A stretch of 64,000 nt of DNA. It comes from Tolypothrix bouteillei VB521301. GTDB lineage: Bacteria > Cyanobacteriota > Cyanobacteriia > Cyanobacteriales > Nostocaceae. Below, in pieces: positions 6,940 to 16,723 of this stretch (position 1 is the stretch's first letter; the number at the start of each line of letters is the position of its first letter). The stretch is taken from contig NZ_JHEG04000001.1 of NCBI RefSeq assembly GCF_000760695.4, forward strand, positions 1,520,717 to 1,584,716, written 5' to 3'. The position numbers were made by a program, and so were the translations under genes. Under the pieces are notes generated by a model, which ran no database searches, was not told the origin of the DNA, and saw only the letters and a list, made by a program, of their open reading frames with translations.

Positions 6940-9297
6940 ATGTCCAAGTTGGGTCGGAGACAAATACTGCTGTTCTTTGCAGGTACTGCGGGTGCTGTAG
7001 CCATCGATCAAATTTTAGGTGGTGCTGCTCATGTTGGACAAGCCAGGGGTCCGCGCTCTCTGAGTTTTACCCCTGTACGCTTGCCGCATCCTCTCGAAAT
7101 TTATCAAGACAAAAACAGTTTCTTGCCAGAGTCTATCGGTCAAGGAAAAGTTCTGGATAGCTCCAATCTCAATCTAGCCAGTTACAAAGTTATTGATGAT
7201 GTCGTTGTACCTCCAGAGTACGAGCGTTATGTGATTGTCAGTTGGGGCGATCGCGTTTTCCCTAACAAAGAAGAATATTTCGGCTATAACTGCGACTACA
7301 CTGGTTTTATTCCTATTGATGGCAGTAATGATGAAGGCTATTTATGGGTGAATCACGAGTACGTAAGCTATCCCATTTCCTTCTTAGCACCAGAGACACC
7401 TACAAATTTAACAGGATACCCAACAGTCTTTGAAAATGTCATCGGATTTTCGCTACCTTCGGAAAGAGGCATTGCCTTAGACGGAGAATTTTTATACAAC
7501 CTCGGTGGTTCTATCGTTCGTATTCGCCGAGAAAACTCCAAGGGTCGTTTTGTAGTTGTTAAAGGAGACGCCAAAAACCGACGCCTTCACGGTTTGTCTG
7601 GGTTGGGAATTAACAGCGAACGTCGCGATGGATATGAAAAAATAACTTCTTGGGGTAGCTTGAGCTATCAACAAGGTGATGAGAATTACTTGCTCGGTAC
7701 TGGACCTGCAGCACGTGAAGTCTTTTCTCTCAGTTCGGATGGATTGGGTAATAGAATTATTGGTACGGCATATAACTGTTCTGGCGGAACAACTCCTTGG
7801 GGTACAATCCTCTCTGGTGAAGAAAACTTTCAAGGAGGTACAGATTTTTTTGTCGGTGTAACAGAATCAGTCAAACCTGATGGCACACAAACAGGCTATA
7901 CTAAAGGAACTGTTGGTGAAACTTTTGGTCTAGTTGGAGAAAAATACGGTTGGATTGTAGAGGTCGATCCCGCAGATCCCCACTTCCGTCCGCGCAAACA
8001 TACTTGGTTGGGTCGTTTCCGCCACGAAAATGTTGGTTATCGTGCTGAAGCTGGCAACAAGTTAATTGCATATTTAGGCGATGACAGACGTGGCGGACAC
8101 ACTTGGAAGTTTGTCAGTGAAGGGACTATTGATTCAGTGACTGATAAGAGCAATAGCCAATTGTGGGAAGCAGGAACACTCTATGTTGCCCGTTTTAACC
8201 CAGATGGTACCGGTCAATGGATTGCTATAAACTCAGACACGCCAACGAATCCTATTAGACCATCAGTTATTTCTTCTGTAGAATTTGACGCTTTAGGAGC
8301 CGCTCAAAGAGACGGTCTGTTAAAATTACCCAGACGCAAAGGCATTGCTGAACAAACAGAAGATGGTGGTGCTTTTAACTGCGATCGCAAAAACGAAGCA
8401 ACTGCTTTACCCGACTACCAAAATAAAAAGCTTTCTGACTTCTACACCAGCCAAGGTGCAATTCTTAGCGATGCTTTCTTAGCTGCTAACTTAGCTGGAG
8501 GAACCCCCACAGCCCGTCCTGAAGATTTAGAAGTGCATCCTTACACCAAAGAAGTATTTATTGCTTACACAGATGGTGCGCCAGGAAGCGACGGTTATCC
8601 AGATTCGAGAATTTTTCAAGTTGCTAAGTTAAGCCCAGCTGTCAATGCCACCCAGCAATCTGGCGGGCTTTACAAAATTATCGAAGACAGTGAAGACGGT
8701 ACAGGTACCAGTTTCCGTTGGGAGAGATTTAAACAAGGTGGGGAAGATGGTTCTGAGTTGGGCGCTGGTTTTGCCAACGTAGACAACTTGCTCATCGATC
8801 CTAAAGGAAACGTTTGGGGTGTAACAGATATGTCTACTGACACCCACAACGGTTTTAGTCTTGGTGCTAATCCAACTCCAAACACAATTAACCACACAGC
8901 AACTGGTAACGTTTCTACCTTTACTGGTGTATTTGGTAACAACTGGTTGTTTGTCATTCCCACCAAAGGTCCTGATGCGGGAAAAGTTATCCCCTTTGCT
9001 TACGGTCCAGTCCGTTGCGAGATGACAGGACCAACTCTCGTAGGCGATACATTGGTGATTTCCGTACAGCATCCCGGTGAAAACGTGCCGATTAACGATG
9101 GGACTCAACTTAGCCGTACTATCGAATTACTGGATTTAGATGGTAAGCTATTTAACCAAACACGTACACTCCCTCGTGGTAGTAGTTGGCCAAGCAATAT
9201 TCCTACCGAATATGGTGGTGAAGGTAATGCAACAGGCGTACCCCGCCCATCTGTCATTGGTATTCACCGTAAGGATTCTAAAGGCAGATTTTTCTAA
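6940..9297 (+). CDS. phoX: PhoX-family (DUF839) alkaline phosphatase, Tat-exported
   Basis: The 785-residue product starts with a Tat-type signal (GRRQILLFFAGTAGA). It carries the PhoX metal-site block YNCSGGTTPWGTILSGEENF (about 272-291), whose Cys, Glu and backbone contribute Ca/Fe ligands in the family, and a VNHEYVS motif near 138. PhoX enzymes hydrolyse phosphomonoesters in the periplasm under phosphate limitation. The protein is longer than many PhoX proteins (about 550-700 residues). A GAGGAA ribosome site lies about nine bases before the ATG. The Pho-box-like motif upstream supports phosphate regulation. An alternative is a DUF839 protein with another phosphoesterase role, but the motif set is good. 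Confidence 0.87.
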   Translation: MSKLGRRQILLFFAGTAGAVAIDQILGGAAHVGQARGPRSLSFTPVRLPHPLEIYQDKNSFLPESIGQGKVLDSSNLNLASYKVIDDVVVPPEYERYVIVSWGDRVFPNKEEYFGYNCDYTGFIPIDGSNDEGYLWVNHEYVSYPISFLAPETPTNLTGYPTVFENVIGFSLPSERGIALDGEFLYNLGGSIVRIRRENSKGRFVVVKGDAKNRRLHGLSGLGINSERRDGYEKITSWGSLSYQQGDENYLLGTGPAAREVFSLSSDGLGNRIIGTAYNCSGGTTPWGTILSGEENFQGGTDFFVGVTESVKPDGTQTGYTKGTVGETFGLVGEKYGWIVEVDPADPHFRPRKHTWLGRFRHENVGYRAEAGNKLIAYLGDDRRGGHTWKFVSEGTIDSVTDKSNSQLWEAGTLYVARFNPDGTGQWIAINSDTPTNPIRPSVISSVEFDALGAAQRDGLLKLPRRKGIAEQTEDGGAFNCDRKNEATALPDYQNKKLSDFYTSQGAILSDAFLAANLAGGTPTARPEDLEVHPYTKEVFIAYTDGAPGSDGYPDSRIFQVAKLSPAVNATQQSGGLYKIIEDSEDGTGTSFRWERFKQGGEDGSELGAGFANVDNLLIDPKGNVWGVTDMSTDTHNGFSLGANPTPNTINHTATGNVSTFTGVFGNNWLFVIPTKGPDAGKVIPFAYGPVRCEMTGPTLVGDTLVISVQHPGENVPINDGTQLSRTIELLDLDGKLFNQTRTLPRGSSWPSNIPTEYGGEGNATGVPRPSVIGIHRKDSKGRFF

Positions 9298-9320
9298 AGG
9301 ATTTTCATTTGAAAATCCTT
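9297..9320 (+). terminator. Terminator-like hairpin after phoX
   Basis: AAGGATTTTC-ATTT-GAAAATCCTT is a perfect 10-bp stem starting at the last base of the phoX stop codon. There is no strong U-run after it, so transcript-end stabilisation is equally possible. Confidence 0.55.
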
Positions 9321-9358
9321 AATTTGAGGTGAGTTTAATAAAGTCAAACAAAACCTTA

Positions 9359-9381
9359 CCCCTCTCGAACAAGGAGAGGGG
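9359..9381. terminator. GC-rich hairpin between convergent phoX and MFS genes
   Basis: CCCCTCTC (9359-9366) pairs with GAGAGGGG (9374-9381), followed by TTTC on the plus strand. It sits between two convergent genes and could stop either transcript. The sequence also resembles a common cyanobacterial intergenic repeat. Confidence 0.5.
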
Positions 9382-9474
9382 TTTCAAAAGCACGCTTGTA
9401 ACGTTGTTTTTTCTACAGCAGCGGGAGTATGTGAGGTCTGTCGAACTCACGTTAAACTAGCATTTTGATATTGA

Positions 9475-10659
9475 TTAAAGAGCCAAAAGCCCAATAAACA
9501 AAGCTACAGGTGCTGCCAGCAATAGCCACATAGTCCATAACAAACCATACTCTTGGGCAATTAAGCCAAGTACAAGTGGTATTAAACCACCTACTAAACC
9601 AAACAAATTATGCAGCGTCATGACTGTACCACTCTGTCCGGGCATTGCTGTATATAACTGCCCTTGAAGAATTGAGTACCAACCGGAATTGAAAAAACCG
9701 AGAACGCCAAGAATGATTAATTTGACATTGATATTAGGTACAACTAAAAAAATAGGGTAAAGACACAAAACAATGACGGCACTGAACTTTAAATAATCTA
9801 ATCCCCGTACTCTTTCTAGTAAAGGAATCAGCAAAAAATCACCAAGCAAGCCAACTCCCAACCACACTGATACAGCAAAAGTTGCCCTTGTATTGGAAGA
9901 ACCGACTATATCCACAAAGTACAGTGCCAAAAAGCTACCCAAAACATCCAGCATTAAATCTGAAAATTCTAGCAATGTTAACCAACGCAGCACTTGTGGT
10001 CGTTTTAACGTCTCGATCGCATTGTGTATTCCATCAGTGAAACTGTACCTTGGTTCGCTAATTGGCGAAAGTGTTGCTTGAGTTGCAATCGGAAATTTCC
10101 ACAACATTCCTAATGTCAGGACAGTCAGCACGCTCAATGCTAGAAACACACTTCGCCAACTTTGATGTAATGCAATAGCACCGCTTAAAGCTAATGGTCC
10201 GATGACATTTCCCACGGACCCAGCCAAGGTCCAACGTGCCATATTTTGCTCGTGGCGTTTTGGTTCAATATCCATCAAAGTCGCTTCAGAAAGACTGACA
10301 AAGGAACCAGATGCTGGATAAAACAGGACAAACGCGACTAATAATAACGGAAAGTTATGGCTAAAGGAAATGAGCAGCAACGCGATCGCAAAAGCAATAC
10401 CTCCGCCTAAAATCAACGGTCGTCGCTGACCGATATCCCCCAATATTCCCAGAATCGGCTCTATCAGACTACTGATAGTATTGGGTATAGTTAGCAGCAT
10501 ACCAACCTGCACGTAGGAAAGATGCAGGTCATTGCGAATCGAGGGCCAAGCCGCACCCCTGACTCCATCTACAAGCTCGTCTAAGAATTCGATCGCCAGG
10601 AAGATAACGGTTAATAAAATTACAGTTCTGGTAGTTTTGTTTCCATCTTTGAACGACAT
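9475..10659 (-). CDS. MFS transporter
   Basis: About 394 residues with 12 predicted hydrophobic helices. The loop between helices 2 and 3 (GILGDIGQRRPLILGGG) matches the MFS GxxxDRxGRR-type signature. The preferred start is the ATG at 10659 (MSFKDGNKTTRT), which has GGGAG eight bases upstream. A longer frame to 10743 adds an unconvincing N-terminus. It is probably an inner-membrane exporter; the substrate cannot be told. It is convergent with phoX. Confidence 0.82.
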   Translation of the reverse strand: MSFKDGNKTTRTVILLTVIFLAIEFLDELVDGVRGAAWPSIRNDLHLSYVQVGMLLTIPNTISSLIEPILGILGDIGQRRPLILGGGIAFAIALLLISFSHNFPLLLVAFVLFYPASGSFVSLSEATLMDIEPKRHEQNMARWTLAGSVGNVIGPLALSGAIALHQSWRSVFLALSVLTVLTLGMLWKFPIATQATLSPISEPRYSFTDGIHNAIETLKRPQVLRWLTLLEFSDLMLDVLGSFLALYFVDIVGSSNTRATFAVSVWLGVGLLGDFLLIPLLERVRGLDYLKFSAVIVLCLYPIFLVVPNINVKLIILGVLGFFNSGWYSILQGQLYTAMPGQSGTVMTLHNLFGLVGGLIPLVLGLIAQEYGLLWTMWLLLAAPVALFIGLLAL

Positions 10660-10965
10660 CAAGTGATTCTCCCATCCTCTCAATTTGACAACCAACGCAA
10701 AATTACGAACAGGTTGGCTGTTGGAGGGGGAACCCACGAACAAAACTTTTGCCTTGCGTGTAAAGCTACAAGCTTGTTAAATTTTTTTTCTTACCAAGGA
10801 GGAAAAATCATAAAATCTAAGGTCAAAAAAGGGCTTCCAAGTTTCTGTAGCATATTGTAGTATATATAAGAAGTGGTAGCAATAGGTAATCCCGTTTACT
10901 CAAGTAAGCGCTAAGATTGAAGAATCCTTGCAATCAGCCATCTTTAATCCTGGCTCTCCAAATAT

Positions 10966-11301
10966 ATGGATCGACTGACTCAGCGCAAACTTTTTTCAGC
11001 CCTTTGTCACGGAGCAATATTTTTTAGCTCAACCATTGTCTCTGTAGGTATTCCTATAGGAATTTTGTTAACGACTGACGATACAGTTGTGAAAGACAAT
11101 GCTAAAGAATCGCTTAATTTTCACATAAATCTCTACATTTATGCATTTATCTTTTTACTATTAACTATTTTTATAATTGGGATTCCATTACTGGTGATAT
11201 TAGGGATCGTTAGCATTATCATGCCAGTGATTGCGATCGTTAGAGTCCTTGATAATCCGGATTTACCCTATCGTTACCCATTCATTTTTCGCTTGTTTTA
11301 A
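10966..11301 (+). CDS. DUF4870 / Tic20-like small membrane protein
   Basis: The 111-residue protein has a polar N-terminus (MDRLTQRKLFSALCHGAIFF), three to four helices, and the DUF4870 pattern KDNAKESLNFHINLYIYAF followed by IPLLVILGIVSIIMPVIAIVRV. The family is an integral membrane protein of unknown role, distantly related to Tic20. It stands alone and ends before an intergenic region without clear features. Confidence 0.75.
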   Translation: MDRLTQRKLFSALCHGAIFFSSTIVSVGIPIGILLTTDDTVVKDNAKESLNFHINLYIYAFIFLLLTIFIIGIPLLVILGIVSIIMPVIAIVRVLDNPDLPYRYPFIFRLF

Positions 11302-11661
11302 TAAAATATTATCGTTTTCAAATTCTTGTACAAACTCTCATAAAGCGTTCGCTCTAAATTTTTAGAAGAGAAATATCAAATTAAAATAATATTAACTTTC
11401 CGTTTGTGGGGAATTAATGTCCGAGTGATAGGTTGAATTCTGCAAAACAACAAATGACTTAATGGGATTTGCCAGTCCCAAGCGTCGAGGGAGGAACATG
11501 GCTACTTTGTCATAGCGCAACACCGAACCTTCTTGGCATGGTCGATCAAACGCCGTATTTGCCATTAACACTCAGCCTGAGTGGTCAATGCTTGAACGCT
11601 GAAGGCTTACTAGATACAGGGATAAATTAATATTTATATAAAATTTGATGATTGCGAATTT
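11302..11661. other. Intergenic region, 360 bp
   Basis: No gene seen. The sequence TTAACACTCAGCCTGAGTGGTC near 11566 contains the short dyad ACTCAGCCTGAGT. Nothing else supportable. Confidence 0.5.
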
Positions 11662-12198
11662 ATGAAGAGTACCGATCGCCTTCAAGCACTCTTAGCGAAT
11701 TCACCTGTTGGGACCGTATTACCTGCGATCGCGCAAATTAACCTTCCTAACTGGTGGCTGGCTGGTGGTGCTGTGCGGAATACTGTTTGGAGACAGCTTT
11801 TTGGTGAAGACTGTCGGTTGGTTATTAAAGATTTTGATGTTGCCTTTTTTGATGCGAAGGGCGATCGCTCTCAAGAACTAGCTGCTAAAGCAATCCTGAC
11901 GGAACAATTTCCCAATTACCTATTTGATATTAAAAACCAAGCTAGTTTTGCTCGCTGGCGTCCCGGTGACAAAACATATGACAGTACAGAAGATGGGATT
12001 AAAAATTGGTTGCACACTGCTACTGCAGTAGGAGTTCGCGTCAATACAGATGGGGAGTGGCAATTTTTCACACCTTATGGTTTGGATGACTTGTTTAATG
12101 GTACTATCCAACCAACAACAGCACACATTGACAATCCAGATGCAGAACGTAAAGCATCTGAGTTTTTGCAAAAATGTCCTTGCTTGCAAAAGGCATAA
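11662..12198 (+). CDS. Nucleotidyltransferase-family protein (DUF925-like)
   Basis: The 178-residue product has NWWLAGGAVRNTVWRQLFG (about 30-48) followed by KDFDVAFFD (about 58-66). This is the GG...DxD layout of the polymerase-beta-type nucleotidyltransferase fold, as in the DUF925 family. Relatives are usually about 180-190 residues, so it is complete or nearly so. Its acceptor is unknown. A DUF1349 gene follows after 35 bases in the same direction, so co-transcription is likely. Confidence 0.75.
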   Translation: MKSTDRLQALLANSPVGTVLPAIAQINLPNWWLAGGAVRNTVWRQLFGEDCRLVIKDFDVAFFDAKGDRSQELAAKAILTEQFPNYLFDIKNQASFARWRPGDKTYDSTEDGIKNWLHTATAVGVRVNTDGEWQFFTPYGLDDLFNGTIQPTTAHIDNPDAERKASEFLQKCPCLQKA

Positions 12199-12233
12199 AA
12201 ATCCACGAATTTCACATTTACCAAATAGATTCT

Positions 12234-12770
12234 ATGGAATGGTACAACGAACCGCTCTCTTGGAAAGATGAAAATGGTACTGTTAGTGTTACCTCTGGAG
12301 CCAAAACAGATTTTTGGCGGGTAACCCATTATGGTTTTATTCGTGATAGCGGAAATTTTTATTATCAAGAGGTTACGGGAGATTTTTGTATTAGTGTAAA
12401 AATCACAGGACTTTACCAAGTTTTGTATGACCAAGCAGGAATTATGGTCAGGTTAAACGAAAAAACTTGGATTAAGACTGGTATTGAATTTGTAAATGGC
12501 GTCCAGCAAGTCAGTGCAGTTGTCACGAGAGATTATTCTGACTGGTCCGTTGTACCATTATTGCAAAATCCTCCTTCTTTATGGTTGCGTTTGTACAGAA
12601 GAAGGGGCACAGTTGAGGTGCAATACTCATTTGACGGTCAAAATTACACTATGCTCCGGTTGGCGTATTTGACTGAGGTAGAAACACTGCAAGTCGGTCT
12701 GATGTGCGCTTCACCGGAAAGGGAGGGATTTCAAGTCACATTTGAGGATTTTACGATAGAAACTCTATGA
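12234..12770 (+). CDS. DUF1349 concanavalin-like protein
   Basis: About 178 residues from MEWYNEPLSW. The conserved blocks KTDFWRVTHYGF, GDFCISVKI, DQAGIMVRL, WIKTGIEF, and SVVVTRDYSDWS-like (here AVVTRDYSDWS) match DUF1349, a beta-sandwich lectin-like family found alone in bacteria and yeasts. I chose the ATG at 12234 because family members begin with a similar MxWxNEP. An upstream in-frame ATG at 12174 would overlap the preceding gene; neither has a clear ribosome site. Function unknown; probably cytoplasmic carbohydrate-related. Confidence 0.82.
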   Translation: MEWYNEPLSWKDENGTVSVTSGAKTDFWRVTHYGFIRDSGNFYYQEVTGDFCISVKITGLYQVLYDQAGIMVRLNEKTWIKTGIEFVNGVQQVSAVVTRDYSDWSVVPLLQNPPSLWLRLYRRRGTVEVQYSFDGQNYTMLRLAYLTEVETLQVGLMCASPEREGFQVTFEDFTIETL

Positions 12771-12966
12771 CACTTGTGCTATTTTGAAATCTTCACTAGT
12801 GTTAGAAGTTACTCGTATCGTCAATAATTTCTCCAGATAAAGCTTGACCTCTGACTCTTTTTGTGGTACTCTTGTACTATAAAAATTGTTTGACAAAGCG
12901 AAAAATTACTGCGCTTTTAACTAAAAAAATAGCATCCTTCTTATATCAGCAGGAGAGAAACTAGGA

Positions 12967-13401
12967 ATGAAACTGTCTAAGATAGATTTGAGCAACCTGG
13001 TGGCGATCGCTCACTCAGATGAGTACTTGCAATTGTTGATCGATCGAGGCGACGAGTTTGAATGCGTAGCCATTCCTGCACCGATACAAGCTTATGAAGG
13101 ACTGCAGCAACTGAATGCGATCGTTGCTGACTCTCCTGCACTTCCTCCATCACCGGAATCAATAGAGATGTTAACTGTAAGTTCATCAATGGCTAGCGCC
13201 GTAGGATACGACCCACACGAACAGGTTTTGCAGGTCGAATTTTATAATGGAGCAGTCTATCAATATTCTGGAGTAGAGCCTGAGACTTGGGAAGATTTAC
13301 ACGAGGCTGATTCCATTGGCAGATTTTTCAACGAAAACATCCGGGGTAGATATTCATCCGAGCGTATAGATGATATATATTACACGGATGATTGTTGTTA
13401 A
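12967..13401 (+). CDS. KTSC-domain protein
   Basis: The 144-residue protein has an N-terminal alpha/beta part (1-65) and a C-terminal KTSC domain (about 70-135). The domain has SSMASAVGYDPHEQVLQVEF and YQYSGVEPETWEDL, matching the short domain that often follows lysyl-tRNA-synthetase-like or phage proteins and is of uncertain function. AGGAGAG lies about ten bases before the ATG. A clean hairpin terminator follows. Function unknown. Confidence 0.75.
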   Translation: MKLSKIDLSNLVAIAHSDEYLQLLIDRGDEFECVAIPAPIQAYEGLQQLNAIVADSPALPPSPESIEMLTVSSSMASAVGYDPHEQVLQVEFYNGAVYQYSGVEPETWEDLHEADSIGRFFNENIRGRYSSERIDDIYYTDDCC

Positions 13402-13455
13402 GTATAAACAAAATACAAAATTTTCGGATTTTCGGCGCTCCTTGAGTCGCTAACT

Positions 13456-13492
13456 GCTAATTGCTCTTCAGGCAACGCTATTAGCAATTAGC
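13456..13492 (+). terminator. Hairpin terminator between convergent genes
   Basis: GCTAATTGC (13456-13464) pairs with GCAATTAGC (13484-13492), followed by GATTTTCTT. It lies 55 bases after the KTSC gene and before the convergent kinase gene. Confidence 0.65.
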
Positions 13493-13560
13493 GATTTTCT
13501 TAGCATTCGATAACTCCACCAGTCCGAGTGCAACACCCACTTGATGGCAATTATCAATTG

Positions 13561-14871
13561 CTACCCTTTGCCTGAGGTTCCACAACCTCCAGTAATAACC
13601 ATGGGTAATTGAACGCATACTGTAGTTCCTATTAATGCGTCAGATTGAATGGATAATTCTCCACCATGAGCATTGACGATACGTTTAGTAATAGCAAGTC
13701 CCAACCCAGTACCGCTAGGTTTCGTAGAAAAAAACGGCTGTGTTAGTTTTGAGAGCACATCTGGCGGAATAGGTTCACCATTATTGCATACATTAATGCA
13801 GAGGTTACCTCGATCCGAACTGTCTACTTGCCATTTAATCACATCTCCTGCTGAGACTGCTTCACAGGCATTGCGAACAATATTAATAAACACTTGTTTT
13901 AGCTTATCTCTGTCCCCCAAAATTTTGATTGTAGCTAACGCCGGAATAAATTCTATTTGCCGTGATAGAGCTTCTGGCATTTCACGAATTGACACAAGCA
14001 ACTCGCGAACGAATTCATTCACATCTAATTCTTGAAGTTGAAGCACTTGAGGCTTGGCATAGAGCAAAATTTCACTGAGCAGATTTTCCAGACGACTCGC
14101 TTCGCCAAGCGCTAGCGATAATCGCTCTCGATCTGGTTCAGCCAAAATAGTTTTCTTAAAATACTTCAATCCCATAATCATTGTTGTTAGGGGATTGCGA
14201 ATTTCATGCACGATTGTCGCCGCAAATTCACCAATTGCCACCAAGCGTTCCTGTTCTACAAGCTTGGCTTGTGCTGCTTGTAGTTGAGCAGTGCGTTTTT
14301 CTACTTCAACTTCCAACAGTTGATTAAATTGACACTGTTTTTGGTAAAGATGATAGTGGTCGATCGCAGTTGCTGCACGTTCTGCAAACAGTTCCACAAC
14401 TTGGATTTCTTCTTGTGTGAATTCCCGTGGTTGTTGGTGAAAAGAGCAAACCGTACCGAATACTTGACCTTCAGTCGTTTGTAATGGTATTCCCAAGTAA
14501 GCTCTGTAACCTGATGCAGGTCTGCCGTACTCTGGATTTGCCACTGCATCCTTAACAGCTAACGAGCGACCATTTTGAATAACAGTGGCAATCAATCGAC
14601 CGTGTAATGTATAGATACGAGGTGCATCTTCAGCCATTTCCAGGCTACTAGCTAGGATGGTTTCAAATCCCTCTTTGCAAAAAGTAACAACCGTCCAATC
14701 TACTCCAATGAGTTCGCTAACTCCGCAGGCAATATTATGCAAATAGCTGCCTAGTTCACCAGTGCGGTAGTTCAATGAGGACAGCCTTGCTATGATTTGC
14801 CGCTCGCGCTGCCAAGGTTGTTGCAACAACATATCTTCATCATCAGCTTTACTCGTGGATGCTTGTTGCAT
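13561..14871 (-). CDS. GAF-domain sensor histidine kinase
   Basis: 436 residues: a GAF sensor domain (about 25-172), a coiled-coil linker (180-212), and a HisKA domain with phospho-accepting His222 (ATIVHEIRNPL). The HATPase has an N-box (NIVRNACEAV), G1-like NNGEPIP and G2 GTGLGLAI. There is no membrane segment, so it is cytosolic. The GAF pocket lacks an obvious chromophore Cys of the phytochrome type and may bind a small ligand. No regulator gene is adjacent, so it is an orphan kinase. The HATPase order and length are normal; start MQQAS. Confidence 0.9.
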   Translation of the reverse strand: MQQASTSKADDEDMLLQQPWQRERQIIARLSSLNYRTGELGSYLHNIACGVSELIGVDWTVVTFCKEGFETILASSLEMAEDAPRIYTLHGRLIATVIQNGRSLAVKDAVANPEYGRPASGYRAYLGIPLQTTEGQVFGTVCSFHQQPREFTQEEIQVVELFAERAATAIDHYHLYQKQCQFNQLLEVEVEKRTAQLQAAQAKLVEQERLVAIGEFAATIVHEIRNPLTTMIMGLKYFKKTILAEPDRERLSLALGEASRLENLLSEILLYAKPQVLQLQELDVNEFVRELLVSIREMPEALSRQIEFIPALATIKILGDRDKLKQVFINIVRNACEAVSAGDVIKWQVDSSDRGNLCINVCNNGEPIPPDVLSKLTQPFFSTKPSGTGLGLAITKRIVNAHGGELSIQSDALIGTTVCVQLPMVITGGCGTSGKG

Positions 14872-15918
14872 GGTTTAGTAAATTTGTGTTAAATAAAAAA
14901 TTGTGAATTTTCCAGGTATTAACTCTGGATATTTCTATAAATTGAATGATATTCTACTATATCAATTCTAAGATCTTGCAATATCAATACGATCTTTTAT
15001 ATAAAGAAATGTAAATTGATTAAATAGTAAATCATTGATGACAAGTTAAGGCTGTAAGACAGTCATCAAGGGAATTTGTAGAAAAAGTATGAAAGAAAAA
15101 CTCCTTGGAGCCTCGCTGTTTTTCCGGAAATGGTGTGACAATTAACTGAAGGCTTGATTTTCGTTATCGTTTAACAATACCTTGCATATTGATTTTCATC
15201 GAGATGCGAAATACGTAACTGAGTTTGTTACTTGCCTTTTTTGAGAAGCAATATGATAAATAAGAAAAACCGCGATCGAACATCTTTAAAGAAATTGATT
15301 TTCACTTAAAAAGTGTTCTTTGATGGCTCTTGCAGTCGCATACGGTCACGCATTGCATTAAATTATTTATGCCTCTACCACTCTGTTATTTCTTGAAAGA
15401 TTTCTGATAGCTCTTGAGTCAATTTCTCTTAAGAGACTGTCCGACATTTGAGAGAATATGGACAATTAGCAATACTGCAAGGGCTGAGAATTTTTGTACG
15501 TTGAACAAACCCAACAAATACCTGTAAATGTTGGGTTTCGTTCCTCAAACGCCACATCGCTCAACGGGGGGCTTAGGGGTCCCCACGAAGTGAGGTTGGG
15601 GGGAAACCCTCAGCAATTGCTCCTCTTGGGCTTTGCCCAAGACCGCACTGCCACTAAGACTTTTGTTGGTTGCTGTCCTCTATCTAAGCTTTGCAATGAC
15701 TGTGTTTGGTAATTTAAGATTTTGTGAGAATTAGTATCTTAATCGTAAAAAACAGGCGATCGCTCCAATATCGAAAGTTTAGATTTTGCTGAGAAATTTA
15801 TGAGAAGCTTCTAGACAAACTTTCAGCTTTCTAAGTCTCAATCCTTACTCAATCATAATTTTTCACCCAATTCTTCAAGCAATAATTAGTTTAAAGTTTA
15901 AGGCAACAGTCCAATACT
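14872..15918. other. Gene-poor region, about 1.05 kb
   Basis: Holds the kinase promoter region and repeat-like DNA. Around 15505-15540 CCCAACAAATACCTG...TGTTGGG forms a hairpin common in cyanobacterial intergenic repeats. From 15550 to 15650 there is a G-rich repeat (CGCTCAACGGGGGG), a relative of the one near 51850. The open frame at 15494-15712 is an artefact of these repeats. No RNA gene recognised. Confidence 0.55.
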
Positions 15919-16045
15919 ATAGCAATCCTAAATCATTTGTAAAAATTTGAATAGCTAATAGCTAATGGCTAATGGCTAATAGCTATTAGCCATTAGCCAT
16001 TAGCGCTCTTTACTCTTATTCTTATATTTTATTTAGGACTGCTAT
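15919..16045. repeat. MITE-like element with a nested 44-bp heptamer palindrome
   Basis: Terminal inverted repeats ATAGCAATCCTAAAT (15919-15933) and ATTTAGGACTGCTAT (16031-16045) match at 14 of 15 positions. Between them, 15961-16004 is a perfect 44-bp palindrome made of TAATGGC/TAATAGC heptamers and their complements, centred on AGCT. It lies just upstream of the DM13 lipoprotein gene, ending 26 bases before its ATG. Confidence 0.65.
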
Positions 16046-16071
16046 AATCAATATCTTGAGGTATTTTAATT

Positions 16072-16581
16072 ATGAAATTAGGATATGTATTCACACTAAT
16101 TCTACTTACCACAGTTACGGTTAGCTGTACAACAGAAATTTCCAAGAATGATGTAACCCAAAGTTCTGCTCCAGCAAATGAAGCAGTCCCGGTAGCATCA
16201 ACTCAGACAAAGTCTACAAATACAACCAACATAATTTCCGGTACATTTGTTTCCGGAGAACATACAACACAAGGCACAGCTCGTATTACCAATAAAAACG
16301 GTAAGTCAGTACTGAATCTCGAGCAGTCATTTAAAACTTCAGAAATGGGTCCTGATTTAGTAGTCATTTTACATCGTTCAGAAAATGTAATAGGTTCAAC
16401 TAAGCCGCCATCCTATCCCCTAAAAAAGGGAGATTACATTGTTCTTGCTCCTCTCAAAAAATTTAGCGGTGCTCAAACTTATACGATTCCTAATAACATT
16501 AAGTTAGCTAACTACAAATCTGTTGTTATTTGGTGTCGCAAATTCAATGCTACTTTTGGTGCTGCTACTTTAAAAAGTTAA
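16072..16581 (+). CDS. DM13-domain lipoprotein
   Basis: 169 residues. The lipoprotein signal peptide has a lipobox-like TVSC at about 16-19, followed by a Ser/Thr/Asn-rich linker (20-55). A DM13 domain (about 58-168) has SGTFVSGEHTTQGTARI, a GPDLVVILH strand, YIVLAPLKKFSGAQTYTIP and a C-terminal VVIWCRKFNATFGAATL with the conserved Cys. DM13 domains are linked to redox or cell-surface roles. It is probably membrane-anchored facing the periplasm. Its promoter region coincides with the MITE-like repeat. Confidence 0.85.
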   Translation: MKLGYVFTLILLTTVTVSCTTEISKNDVTQSSAPANEAVPVASTQTKSTNTTNIISGTFVSGEHTTQGTARITNKNGKSVLNLEQSFKTSEMGPDLVVILHRSENVIGSTKPPSYPLKKGDYIVLAPLKKFSGAQTYTIPNNIKLANYKSVVIWCRKFNATFGAATLKS

Positions 16582-16723
16582 ATATTCACCCTATTTTAAA
16601 CAAAAAAGTCAACAGATACTTGGATGAAATACAGTCTAGGTAAAACTTCTTTGCTCCAAAATTTGTTAATTCAAAATGCAAAGTGTTATAACCAAAAACT
16701 CAACGATCGCAAGGAAAAAATTT

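Noticed and set aside
15494..15712. 72-codon plus-strand frame
   Set aside because: It covers dispersed intergenic repeats (CCCAAC...GTTGGG and a G-rich tract) with no ribosome site.
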